A DNA stretch of 63,560 nucleotides from Bacillota bacterium (lineage in GTDB: Bacteria > Bacillota > Clostridia > Oscillospirales > Oscillospiraceae): positions 1-63,560 of the forward strand of contig JAETOJ010000014.1 in NCBI GenBank assembly GCA_021768085.1. Reading direction: 5' to 3'. Shown here in pieces: positions 8,112 to 16,033 of the stretch (positions are counted from its first letter, which is position 1; each line of letters opens with the position of its first letter). Made by a program: the position numbers and the translations under genes. Below the pieces are notes generated by a model. It was given only the letters and a program-made list of their open reading frames with translations. It had not been told where the DNA came from and made no database searches.

Positions 8112-8420
8112 TTACTTTGCATTCATAGCTCGGATCATCTGCAACGCCGCCTGTTTCTGCTCCGGGGTAAGCGACACCCAATTGTCAAACAGTTCCTTCA
8201 GTTCGGGGGTCAATTCCACCATCTCGCTCTCGGCGAAGAACTGGGCCAAGGAGATGCCAAAAGCGGAACATACGGACTCCAGAGTTGAGATGGAGGGAAC
8301 GGTGTTCCGCTTAAAAATGTTCGCCAGCGTGGACTCGGAGAGGCCGCTCTCTTTCGCCAGCCGATAAGCAGTCCAACCCCGCTCCGCCATTAACTGCCGC
8401 AGCTTGGAATGTGTGTCCAT
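8112..8420 (-). CDS. XRE-family repressor (ImmR/Cro-C1 type)
   Basis: A 102-aa transcription factor. The N-terminal helix-turn-helix spans about residues 5-60 (KLRQLMAERGWTAYRLAKES, SESTLANIFKRNTVPSISTLE). The short C-terminal helical part (LTPELKELFDNWVSLTPEQKQ) probably mediates dimer contacts. ATG 8418-8420 follows GGGAGG. It faces the SLOG gene across a 117-base region holding opposed promoters over a symmetric palindrome, the layout of a self-regulated lysogeny-type switch. The ImmA-like gene downstream is its probable antirepressor. Confidence 0.88.
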   Translation of the reverse strand: MDTHSKLRQLMAERGWTAYRLAKESGLSESTLANIFKRNTVPSISTLESVCSAFGISLAQFFAESEMVELTPELKELFDNWVSLTPEQKQAALQMIRAMNAK

Positions 8421-8469
8421 AATGCCACCTCCCTCTGGTCAATATTTTACCGTTCACTTAAATGGTTTT

Positions 8470-8516
8470 ATACAGTTGAGTTGTACGGAATATACCGTTA
8501 TATTAAACTGTATCAA
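8470..8516. promoter_or_regulatory. Face-to-face promoters over a concentric palindrome (genetic switch)
   Basis: Plus strand: TTGAGT (8476-8481), 17 bases, TATATT (8499-8504), reading toward the SLOG gene. Minus strand: TTGATA (8511-8516), 16 bases, TATATT (8489-8494), reading toward the XRE gene. The arms ATACAGTT (8470-8477) and AACTGTAT (8506-8513) and the inner palindrome CGGAATATACCG (8486-8497) share the same centre at 8491.5. A bound XRE dimer pair would block both promoters. Hexamers and symmetry are seen; binding is inferred. Confidence 0.7.
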
Positions 8517-8537
8517 CCTGCGAAAGAGGGCGGTAAA

Positions 8538-9026
8538 ATGACGGAGCAAGAACTGCGGCAGCATCGGTGCTGCTTCACTGGACACAGACCGGAAAAGCTG
8601 GAGCAGCCGGAAGTGGTAGTCGTGGAGGCACTAAAAAAAGAAATCCGTACAGCGATTGCTGACGGATTTCAAACATTTATTTCCGGAATGGCAAGGGGTG
8701 TGGACCTTTGGGCAGCGGAGGAAGTGCTGGCTCTCCGAGATGGGGGGGCAGCGATTCGTCTGATCTGCGCCAGCCCCTACCAAGGATTTGAGGTCCACTG
8801 GAGACAGGTGTGGCAGGAGCGGTATCGGCAGGTCTTGGAACGGGCCGACTTGGTGCGTTTCATTTGTCCTGCATACAGCCGGGGCTGCTTTCAGAGAAGA
8901 AACGAGTGGCTGGTAGATCATTCATCGCGGGTCATTGCGGTCTACAATGGAGGACCTGGAGGGACGAGGAACACTGTCGAGTATGCACTGAAAAAAGGCG
9001 TAGAAATAATCAAGATTTTAATATAG
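8538..9026 (+). CDS. SLOG-family protein, DUF1273/YpsA-like
   Basis: A 162-aa protein with a Rossmann-like SLOG fold: CCFTGHRPEKL at about residues 12-22, FISGMARGVDLWAAEEVL (nucleotide-binding glycine loop) near 50-67, and RNEWLVDHSSRVIAVYNGGPGGTRNTVEYAL toward the end. SLOG domains bind nucleotides or their derivatives and recur in stress, phage and antiphage loci. ATG 8538-8540 follows GAAAGAGGGCGG. It is transcribed from the switch promoter opposite the XRE repressor, so it would be induced when the repressor is removed. Ligand and role are unknown. Confidence 0.85.
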   Translation: MTEQELRQHRCCFTGHRPEKLEQPEVVVVEALKKEIRTAIADGFQTFISGMARGVDLWAAEEVLALRDGGAAIRLICASPYQGFEVHWRQVWQERYRQVLERADLVRFICPAYSRGCFQRRNEWLVDHSSRVIAVYNGGPGGTRNTVEYALKKGVEIIKILI

Positions 9027-9107
9027 GGATGTACAGCGCGGCTCATGTGTGTTACAATATTCTCGGAGAAAGACCTTGATACTGAGAGTATGCGGAGGAT
9101 AACCCAT

Positions 9108-9863
9108 ATGGCTGATGCAAAAAGAAAGAGCCGCGCCAGAATTCAGCAATCTTCGCTCCTGCCCCCTAATCCCAATCCGAGTGCGTTAGTTGACAGGGAT
9201 GAGTGGATTGAGCAGGCGGCTGGAGGTTTTGTAACCAATAGCGCGGCCAACCGTGGAATCTACAGAGTCATTTTGGAAACCCTGTGGCCCAAAGGGCATG
9301 GTATCCCTGGCCCTATTATTGATCGTGAGGATATCCGCAAGGCTGTCGATGCAGCAAAGGGAAAACCTTATATTGATACATTCCGGCGTGTCCGGGAGCT
9401 GCAAGGAGATGAGGGCTTTTTAGGGATTGTGAAACAGGGAAACCAGTACCAGCTCATTGATCTGAACATATATGCAAAGAAAATGCCGCGAACTCATCTG
9501 TCAGATGACAAGTGGGCGCTGGTGCTTGCACAGTACAAAAATGTTTGTGCTGCCTGTGGTTGCCCTCCGGGAGAGGCCGGATTTCAGCAGGACCATAAAG
9601 TACCTCGCGCACGAGGGGGGACAGATGCAATTTCAAATTGGCAGCCGTTGTGCGACTCATGCAACAACATCAAAAGTACCGCCTGCCGCTCTTGTCAGGA
9701 GGATTGTTCAAAATGCAGTTGGGCATATCCCGAATTTTATCGACCTGTGAAAATTCCTGGACCAGTTCTTCGCCTCCTTCACAAATATGCGGATGAACAC
9801 AAGGTAGACGCTTCCCAACTTGTTGCAGAATTGATTCTCAAGAAAATTGAGACCGACCAGTAA
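9108..9863 (+). CDS. HNH endonuclease, likely restriction enzyme of a type II-like system
   Basis: A 251-aa protein. The HNH centre is at about residues 150-200: CAACG, then DHKVPRARGGTD (catalytic DH), SNWQPLC and CNNIKS. A second Cys cluster (CRSCQEDCSKC) directly after it suggests another structural zinc. The N-terminal ~120 residues contain no motif I know and may recognise DNA. ATG 9108-9110 follows GCGGAGGAT. It converges on a C5 methyltransferase gene with one shared terminator between, which makes a restriction-modification pair the simplest reading. Recognition site cannot be deduced. Confidence 0.8.
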   Translation: MADAKRKSRARIQQSSLLPPNPNPSALVDRDEWIEQAAGGFVTNSAANRGIYRVILETLWPKGHGIPGPIIDREDIRKAVDAAKGKPYIDTFRRVRELQGDEGFLGIVKQGNQYQLIDLNIYAKKMPRTHLSDDKWALVLAQYKNVCAACGCPPGEAGFQQDHKVPRARGGTDAISNWQPLCDSCNNIKSTACRSCQEDCSKCSWAYPEFYRPVKIPGPVLRLLHKYADEHKVDASQLVAELILKKIETDQ

Positions 9864-9905
9864 GGTATCGGGCCGTTTGCTACTATTCGCAAACAGCCCG
9901 ATACC
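9864..9905. terminator. Shared bidirectional terminator between HNH and methyltransferase genes
   Basis: A 17-bp stem with one mismatch (9864-9880 with 9889-9905) and an eight-base loop starts at the HNH stop codon. The methyltransferase stop lies two bases beyond its far end. Either transcript can use it. Confidence 0.85.
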
Positions 9906-9907
9906 CT

Positions 9908-11221
9908 TTACTTTTTTCCAGAAAGTTCATATTCTTTGAGTGCAGGGTCATTTTCAAGAACCATTTTCATAATCCTTTGAAGTGCAATGCCCAGCGCACG
10001 ACCTACCAGTGGGGGAATGGCATTACCAATTTGTGCATTCCGTGGAACATCAACACCTCGTGCTGGCCCATTCAAGGTATAGCGCCCGCAGAAGGAAAAA
10101 TCATCGGGGAATGATTGTAAACGCGCCATTTCCCTTAAAGTGACCACTCTGGGATGTTTATAGTGGATCAATTCTTCCGGCGCGGTTGTAAGCGTGGAAC
10201 AAGGCAAAGTTGTATCTAAGACGAACCGTTTATTTGAATGGCACCCGTTCTCATACAAAAACTCCTTACTCAATCGTCCCACAAGTTTTTCCCTGTGTAC
10301 TTTTGAATAGAGGGCTACCACTTTAGCACTATGATTATTGAATCTATGACAAGTTGGAACCTCCTGCTCAAGGCAGTTCTTCCGCATCAATTTTTGATAG
10401 GAACTTACCGCTGGCAGGTATTTGCACGTCTTATAATTTGAAAATTCGGGGTCAATCACATTTTCATCTCCGGCCAGATCGCTCACCGCCTCCTCCACGT
10501 TAACATACCTATCAGTAGAAAGGTGGAACTGCTTTCGTTGCTCCTTTCCCACTTTCAAGAGGACATCCTGCAATAGGCTGGAGGCAGATAAAACACCTGC
10601 AAAGTCCTTAGAGATCGCAAAAAGAATGACTCGTTTTCGAACTTGTGGAACTCCATAGTCAGCGGCATTAATCATAACTTTGCCAACATTATAACCAAGG
10701 GACTCAATTTCCCTTATAGCGCGATCAGCCACACTTTCGGTCACGTCTACTCCATCAATAGGACGGGAAACAAATTTTCGCTCAAAGCCTGTGACATTTT
10801 CCACAATGGCAAATATAGGCCTTAATATTTTTATTGCTTCAATTTGCTTAAACACCAGGATGTTCCGTGGATCGTTACCGTTCCTGGCACCGGCTACTGA
10901 GAATCCCTGACATGGCGGTCCCCCAGCAACAAGAGTAATGTGTCCAGACAACGCTTTTAAGTGGTTCCGCATTGCATCGTCTTCAAGGACATCTTCAATC
11001 GCATGGGGCGCTTGAGTAAGCCAAGAAGGCCAGCTCTTAAAGTGACGGTGAGGTGCGCCTACCTCTACAAGATTTTTGTGGAAAGATGCAAAGGCCATCG
11101 GGTCCTTTTCGATGGCAAAAACACCATCCCAGCCTGCCTGCCCCAGACCAAGTGACAGCCCTCCGCAGCCAGCGAAAAAATCTATGTAAGTGTTAGGCTT
11201 TTCATTGCTACTAAGCATCAT
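9908..11221 (-). CDS. C5-cytosine DNA methyltransferase
   Basis: A 437-aa enzyme that transfers a methyl group from S-adenosylmethionine to cytosine C5. Family motifs appear in order: I (DFFAGCGGLSLGL, about residue 14), IV with catalytic Cys (GGPPCQGFS, about 103), VI (ENVTGF), VIII (QVRKRVILF), IX (LREMARLQSFPDDF) and X (AQIGNAIPP). The region between VIII and IX (about residues 220-350) is the target recognition domain. ATG 11219-11221 follows TAGGAG with seven bases. It has its own promoter and converges with the HNH gene, so the methylase can protect DNA first. Target sequence is not deducible. Confidence 0.93.
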   Translation of the reverse strand: MMLSSNEKPNTYIDFFAGCGGLSLGLGQAGWDGVFAIEKDPMAFASFHKNLVEVGAPHRHFKSWPSWLTQAPHAIEDVLEDDAMRNHLKALSGHITLVAGGPPCQGFSVAGARNGNDPRNILVFKQIEAIKILRPIFAIVENVTGFERKFVSRPIDGVDVTESVADRAIREIESLGYNVGKVMINAADYGVPQVRKRVILFAISKDFAGVLSASSLLQDVLLKVGKEQRKQFHLSTDRYVNVEEAVSDLAGDENVIDPEFSNYKTCKYLPAVSSYQKLMRKNCLEQEVPTCHRFNNHSAKVVALYSKVHREKLVGRLSKEFLYENGCHSNKRFVLDTTLPCSTLTTAPEELIHYKHPRVVTLREMARLQSFPDDFSFCGRYTLNGPARGVDVPRNAQIGNAIPPLVGRALGIALQRIMKMVLENDPALKEYELSGKK

Positions 11222-11250
11222 GTGTGAACTCCTATCGTCATGCTACCACC

Positions 11251-11279
11251 ATTTTACCGCAAACGATGCCCAATAGCAA
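11251..11279 (-). promoter_or_regulatory. Promoter of the methyltransferase gene
   Basis: Minus strand TTGCTA (11274-11279), 17-base spacer, TAAAAT (11251-11256), about 30 bases before the start codon. Confidence 0.6.
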
Positions 11280-11565
11280 GATAAATCAGCGAGTCCAATG
11301 TGCCGAAGGAGTGCGGGTGAATAGATGAAAAACTGGTCAAATAGTCGTTTGAGGGAAATAATGTAGAAATTTAACGCTTACTTATAAACCCCCATCTCTA
11401 ACACTATAGTTTCAACGCTTGCCCTAAAGTTTTAACGGATTCTGGATCGGCTAAGCCGTTGAAAACGCTAAAAGCACCGCTACCAGCCAGGATTTTCCCA
11501 GTCAGAAACGGTACTTTCCCCAAAAACGTACGGAAACCGGCGGCTTTCAGCCGATATAGGCAAAA
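11280..11565. other. AT-richer non-coding junction between element and tRNA-Leu
   Basis: No gene. An imperfect inverted pair (TTTTAACGG near 11433 and CCGTTGAAAA near 11456) and recurring AACGCTT/AACGCTA words are present. The base composition is closer to the element than to the core genes right of the tRNA. It probably contains the element boundary, but no integrase or matching repeat is in view. Confidence 0.4.
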
Positions 11566-11614
11566 GTAGGGACGGAAATCTCGATACTTCTTGTATCAAA
11601 ATCTCCGTCCCTAC
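11566..11614 (-). terminator. Terminator after tRNA-Leu
   Basis: An interrupted hairpin (GTAGGGACGGA with TCCGTCCCTAC, inner GATAC/GTATC) followed on the minus strand by TTTTG, directly behind the tRNA 3' end. Confidence 0.7.
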
Positions 11615-11615
11615 A

Positions 11616-11703
11616 TGGTGCCGGTGGTGGGACTCGAACCCACACGGGGGATTAGCCCAACGGATTTTGAGTCCGTCACGTCTACCAATTCCATCACACC
11701 GGC
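11616..11703 (-). tRNA. tRNA-Leu (CAA)
   Basis: On the minus strand the acceptor arms GCCGGTG and CACCGGC pair. The TTCGAGTCC T-arm, a long variable arm and the loop CTCAAAA (anticodon CAA) are present. CCA is encoded (11616-11618). The mobile region lies on its 3' side, the usual side for tRNA-targeted integration. Confidence 0.95.
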
Positions 11704-11747
11704 AAGCAGGAGGTATTATACTACATTCCTCCCCAAAACGCAAGGGG

Positions 11748-13232
11748 TCAGCCCCCTTCTTTTGCCTCTTTTTTAGGTTCCTCTGGCCCATCCTCCAGAT
11801 CCAAATCCGCCACCGTCAGCGCCATCAGATCCTCTTTTCCCGGTGCCTCCATGGCTGCCACCCGGTTAGCTTGACGAGCCACCGCCGCCTCAAAAATGTT
11901 CCGCACGTCCCGGGCGTTGCCGAAGTTCTCATCCCGGCAATCATACATCACCTGGAACGCCTCCGCTGCGGCCTTGTCTGTTTCCTCGTCCAGAGTGTAC
12001 CCGTTCTTTGTGCACACCGAGCGGAAGATCTCCGCCAGCTGCCTGCCGTCGTAGTCCTCAAAATAGAAATATTTGTTGAACCGGCTCTCCAGTCCCGGGT
12101 TGGCGTGGATGAAGTCCCCCATCAGGTCGGTGTACCCCGCCACAATGACGATCAGATCATCCCGGTGATCCTCCATCCCCTTTAGCAGCACCTCGATGGC
12201 CTCCCGGCCGAAATCGTTGGCGTTGTCCTGGTTGGCCAGGGCGTAGGCCTCGTCAATGAACAGCACCCCGCCCAGGGCCTTGTCGATAACCTCCTGAGTC
12301 TTCAACGCCGTCTGGCCCACAAAGCCCGCCACCAGCCCAGAGCGGTCTACCTCCACCAGCTGGCCCTTGCTCAGTACGCCGATGGCGTGGTAGATCTTGG
12401 CCAACAGCCGGGCCACCGTGGTCTTGCCCGTCCCCGGATTGCCCATGAACACCAGATGCAGCGACATGGGGGGCACCGGCAGCCCCGCCTCAGCCCGGAG
12501 CTTGCGCACCTTTACCAGGTTGATGAGGCCCTTCACGTCCTCCTTCACCTTGTCCAGCCCGCACAGCCCGTCCAACTCCGCCAGCAGCTCCTCCAGGGTG
12601 GGCTCGGGCTGGGCCGGGGCCGCCTCCGCCTCGGGCGCTTTGGCCTGAGCCGGGGCGGGGGACACCGCCTCGTCCTCCGGCTTCCCCGTGGGCACGGGCT
12701 TGCCGTCGGTGCGGCGAGCCACAAACTCGTTCACGTCCAGCCCGGACTTGCCCCCCGTCACCCCCGCCTGATCGCAGAAAGCGGACAGCGAGTCTGCGCA
12801 GGCGTTGACAAAGCCCGCCTCCGCCTCGCTCACCTTGCCGTCCACCGCGGCGAACAGTAGCAGCATGAGGGTAAAGGTGTCCACAAACCGGCGGCTCTGC
12901 TTGGTGCCCCGTTCCAGATCCGCCTTCACCAGCCGGCGAAAGAAGCTGGGCAGCACAAAGCCGCCGTACTCCTCCACCATGGAGGCCAGCTCCCAGTACA
13001 GCGCCGTGGGCACTGGGTTCCCCTTGGAGTAGATGGCATTGTAATACTCAACATGGCGGGGGGTCATCCCCTGATCGGCCTGCCACACGCCGCAGGCGCA
13101 CTGGCGCAGAAAGGCATCCGCCTCCCGGCCGAAAGCCACCCGGGCGGCGGCGTCCGTAATCTGCCTGCGGAAGGCGGTCATGGCCTCGTCATACTGTTTA
13201 TGGACGGCGGCGGGGGTCATGGGCTGGGACAT
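11748..13232 (-). CDS. AAA+ ATPase, CbbX/SpoVK type, with TerB-like N-terminus
   Basis: A 494-aa protein. The AAA+ module (about residues 215-480) shows Walker A GNPGTGKTT (about 264), Walker B GVLFIDEAYAL, sensor and arginine-finger region NPGLESRFNKYF and a C-terminal lid helix, the layout of CbbX/SpoVK remodelling ATPases. The N-terminal ~150 residues are helical and include LLLFAAVDGKVSEAEAGFV, a TerB-like acidic motif. An Ala/Pro/Glu linker joins the parts. ATG 13230-13232 is spaced about nine bases from AGGAG; a GTG three codons earlier is too close. It stands beside CheX/CheY and FapA genes; its substrate is unknown. Confidence 0.85.
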   Translation of the reverse strand: MSQPMTPAAVHKQYDEAMTAFRRQITDAAARVAFGREADAFLRQCACGVWQADQGMTPRHVEYYNAIYSKGNPVPTALYWELASMVEEYGGFVLPSFFRRLVKADLERGTKQSRRFVDTFTLMLLLFAAVDGKVSEAEAGFVNACADSLSAFCDQAGVTGGKSGLDVNEFVARRTDGKPVPTGKPEDEAVSPAPAQAKAPEAEAAPAQPEPTLEELLAELDGLCGLDKVKEDVKGLINLVKVRKLRAEAGLPVPPMSLHLVFMGNPGTGKTTVARLLAKIYHAIGVLSKGQLVEVDRSGLVAGFVGQTALKTQEVIDKALGGVLFIDEAYALANQDNANDFGREAIEVLLKGMEDHRDDLIVIVAGYTDLMGDFIHANPGLESRFNKYFYFEDYDGRQLAEIFRSVCTKNGYTLDEETDKAAAEAFQVMYDCRDENFGNARDVRNIFEAAVARQANRVAAMEAPGKEDLMALTVADLDLEDGPEEPKKEAKEGG

Positions 13233-13274
13233 GGCGGACACGCTCCTATTCTATGATCTGCGGGGGCGGGGGAG

Positions 13275-13637
13275 TCAGATCAGGGCCTGCTCCAGCGCCT
13301 CCAGGAAGGGCTGCCGCTCCAGCGGCTTATAGAGGAAGCCCTTGGCCCCGATGCGATCTGCCTCCTCGATGGTGTCGTCGTAGGCCAGGGAGGACACCAT
13401 GATGATCTTGGCGTCCGGGTGTTCCTCCAGAATGACCTGGGCCGTTTCCAGACCGTCGATTCCTGGCATGATAATGTCCATGGTCACCACATCCGGCTGC
13501 ACCTCATCGTAGCGGGCAATGGCGTCCTCACCGTTCTCACAGTAGGCCGCCACCTCGAAGTCGGTGTCCTCCAGCAGCTTACGGATTTTGATCTCCGAGA
13601 TCCGGGAGTCATCCACCACCATGATCTTTTTCTTCAT
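13275..13637 (-). CDS. Stand-alone response regulator receiver (CheY-like)
   Basis: A 120-aa single receiver domain: acidic pocket VVDDSR (residues 7-12), phospho-acceptor Asp54 (VTMDIIMPG), conserved Ser in MVSSLA, and Lys104 in LYKPLE. No output domain. ATG 13635-13637 overlaps the stop of the CheX-like gene in an ATGA junction, so the two are coupled. In known systems CheX dephosphorylates CheY-P, so this pair is a self-contained phospho-signal module. No kinase or flagellar gene is in the window; its partner is unknown. Confidence 0.92.
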   Translation of the reverse strand: MKKKIMVVDDSRISEIKIRKLLEDTDFEVAAYCENGEDAIARYDEVQPDVVTMDIIMPGIDGLETAQVILEEHPDAKIIMVSSLAYDDTIEEADRIGAKGFLYKPLERQPFLEALEQALI

Positions 13638-14134
13638 ACAGACACATCCTTTTTCAAATCGTTCTCGACCCCATGGGGGGTATAGTAGGCGAGCTGCACC
13701 TGCTCCGCCTTGTCGCCGGTGTAGTCCAGGACGATACACCGCCGTTCCGACTGGGGCTCGTAGAGCCCCTGACAAAAGACAGGAACGCTGAACCGGGCGG
13801 GCCGTTTTGCCTCCGGAAACAGCCGGATCAGCACGTGCCCGCCCAGCACGTTGAGGTATTCCTTGGCCACGTCGGCCACGTCCTGGGGCGTCAGATCATC
13901 GGTCTGCATCACTTCCCGGGCCAGCCGGACGAACATGGCCCCGTTGGCGTACAGGCACAGGGTTCCATCCATGCCGTGCTCGAAGGTGATATACACCGTA
14001 CAGGCGCCCTCAACCGGCCCGTCCCCGCCCGGCTCCACCGGGCTCAGGCAGATCCTGGCCTCCCGCCGGGCGATCTCCCGTGCAACCTGATCCAGCATGG
14101 CGCGGAGTTGATCCTGGGGCATCAAACGATCCAT
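13634..14134 (-). CDS. CheX-like protein (chemotaxis phosphatase family)
   Basis: A 166-aa protein with the CheX/CheC-like alpha-beta fold: TVYITFEHGMDGTLCLYANG strands in the middle and DVAKEYLNVLGGHVLIRLFPEAK, whose E-x(2)-N helix matches the CheX active-site helix. ATG 14132-14134 follows GAGGAGG. It is transcribed with and overlaps the CheY-like gene. Probable role: removes phosphate from that receiver. The N-terminal 30 residues are divergent, so the family call is less certain than the neighbour's. Confidence 0.75.
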   Translation of the reverse strand: MDRLMPQDQLRAMLDQVAREIARREARICLSPVEPGGDGPVEGACTVYITFEHGMDGTLCLYANGAMFVRLAREVMQTDDLTPQDVADVAKEYLNVLGGHVLIRLFPEAKRPARFSVPVFCQGLYEPQSERRCIVLDYTGDKAEQVQLAYYTPHGVENDLKKDVSV

Positions 14135-14168
14135 GCCCGCCCTCCTCTCTCATCGTTCCGGATGGGGA

Positions 14169-15935
14169 TTACATCACCACAATCTCCCCGCATACCATTT
14201 TGGCCACGCAGTGGCGCTCCTCCTGCCGCAGGCGGGTGATCTCGTCCCCGATGCTGATCTCCGTCCCGGCGTAGGCCACGGCGCACTCCAGCCGGCCCTC
14301 CTCGCCCCGATCCCGCAGCTCCTCCTTGATGTCCTCCAGATCCTCCTCCAACTGCTGGAGCCGGAGGGTGGCGGTGTTGAGCTTGACCCGCACCTTGCTG
14401 ATCAGGCTGGCCTTCGCCGGGCTGTCCAGCTGGCACTCCAGCCGTTCCAGCTCCATCTCCAGATCCTTCAGCTCCTTCTGCACCTGCTCCCGCTCGAAGT
14501 TGGTGCAGGGCAGGCCCCCCAGAGCGATAGAGGTGCGGCACTCGGATCGGGAGCCCACGGTGGTGGCGCTCACCTTTTTGGCCGCCCAGATCCGGCCGCC
14601 CATGATGGTACCCCGCCCGGAGCGCACCAGCACTTCGCCGTCGCAGTAGATATTGCCGTTGATGATGGCGTCGGTCTGGAGGTTTTCCCGGGCGTAGATG
14701 GTGGCGTTCTCAATGTATTTGGAGAAGACGCAGCGATGGGCCCGGACGGTGGTGGTGCCGTCGCCCAGGATGCCCTTCACCACGGTGAGGTCGCCGCCGG
14801 CCTCCACGGTGCTGCCCGCCTCAATGACGCCGCCCACCCAGATGCTGCCCATGGCCCGGACGGTAAATCCGGTGAGCACGTCCCCCTTGATGTTGATGTC
14901 TCCCAGAAACTTGATGCTGCCGGTGGAGAAGTCCACGTTGCCCGGGATCTCCAGCACGGGCTTCACCTGGAAGCTGCGCCCGGTGAACTCCACGTGACCC
15001 GCCACCGACGCCACCAGGGCGTCGCCGTCCTCGCTGATCTCGGTGTTGCGCCCCTTGGGCAGGGGGACGGACTTGCCGCTCTTGGCGGGGATCTCCTGAT
15101 CCAGCACCGTGCGGCCCGGTTCCCCCTCGGTGGGGCGGATGAGGCGGCAGATCTCCTGCCCCTCCTTCACGTTGCGGATCAGGTTCAGGGCGGTGTAGTC
15201 CACCTGGGCGTACTCGTCCACCTCCAGCACCCGCTCGATGACCCGGGGCACGTAGTCCACAATGTTGCCGTTCTTGCCGTCGAAGGCGGGCTTGCCCTGG
15301 GCCAGGAGGAACAGGGTGAAGTAGCGGTTCTCGTCGTGGGGCAGCCGGTTGGCCACCCGCTCGTCCACGCCGTAGGCGATCCCCTGATCCTCCATAGCCT
15401 GGTGGAGCAGCTCCCGGGTCAGCTCCCGTCCCTCACCCGTGGGCGGGAACACCAGCACCCAGGCGTACAGCTTGTCGGCGGACAGGAAGATCCACGGGTA
15501 GGCGTCCAGCCCCACGGGCTTTTTCTCCTTGTCCGGCTCCTCCCCGTCCTTGGCCGGCTTGCTCCGCTTGGCCTTGTCAGAGTTCTTGTTCTGGTTCTGG
15601 ATGGATTTCAGCCGGAAGGCGGACACGGTTCTCAGCCCGCTCTGCAGCCGGAGCTTTTCCTTGTTGATCAGCTCCGGAGCCAGCACGCCGTTCTCGTCCA
15701 TGCACAGCCGGGGGGTGGGCAGATAGCCCGACTCCCGCCGCCGGATGGTATACAGTTGCTGAAGGGGGTGGTCGGCAGACAGCTTCAGCAGGGCCGGATC
15801 CTCCGCGGGGAGGAAGGAGGACTCCGGCTCCTCCCCAGGCTGTTCCGGCAAAACGCGGGGATCCTCCTGCTCCGGATCTGGCTCCGCCCCTTTCGGGCCG
15901 AACAGGATGGATGTAAGTTTCTCCTTGATGGACAT
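14169..15935 (-). CDS. FapA family protein (DUF342)
   Basis: A 588-aa FapA/DUF342 protein. An N-terminal region with a charged linker (about residues 80-140) precedes a beta-helix repeat domain (about 330-480) built of turns such as GNVDFSTGSIKFLGDINIKG and GDLTVVKGILGDGTT. A coiled coil (about 495-555, EREQVQKELKDLEMELERLE in part) and a short C-terminal strand end it. I chose ATG 15933-15935, spaced eight bases from GGCGG. FapA proteins are common in Bacillota and are linked to cell-surface or polar structures; the biochemical role is not settled. It precedes the CheX/CheY pair on the same strand. Confidence 0.87.
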   Translation of the reverse strand: MSIKEKLTSILFGPKGAEPDPEQEDPRVLPEQPGEEPESSFLPAEDPALLKLSADHPLQQLYTIRRRESGYLPTPRLCMDENGVLAPELINKEKLRLQSGLRTVSAFRLKSIQNQNKNSDKAKRSKPAKDGEEPDKEKKPVGLDAYPWIFLSADKLYAWVLVFPPTGEGRELTRELLHQAMEDQGIAYGVDERVANRLPHDENRYFTLFLLAQGKPAFDGKNGNIVDYVPRVIERVLEVDEYAQVDYTALNLIRNVKEGQEICRLIRPTEGEPGRTVLDQEIPAKSGKSVPLPKGRNTEISEDGDALVASVAGHVEFTGRSFQVKPVLEIPGNVDFSTGSIKFLGDINIKGDVLTGFTVRAMGSIWVGGVIEAGSTVEAGGDLTVVKGILGDGTTTVRAHRCVFSKYIENATIYARENLQTDAIINGNIYCDGEVLVRSGRGTIMGGRIWAAKKVSATTVGSRSECRTSIALGGLPCTNFEREQVQKELKDLEMELERLECQLDSPAKASLISKVRVKLNTATLRLQQLEEDLEDIKEELRDRGEEGRLECAVAYAGTEISIGDEITRLRQEERHCVAKMVCGEIVVM

Positions 15936-16033
15936 CTGCATCACCGCCGATCAGAAGATTGCCGCGCTACGGCACTTTACTCTATTATAACAAACCCGGG
16001 CGCGGTTGACAAGTCGGAATTGCCGCCGATCCA

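Noticed and set aside
11281..11332. Short frame ending EGVRVNR near the element edge, possibly a recombinase tail
   Set aside because: Only about 20 codons and no recombinase motif.
11480..11791. 103-codon frame across tRNA-Leu
   Set aside because: Its sequence is the translated tRNA and flanks.
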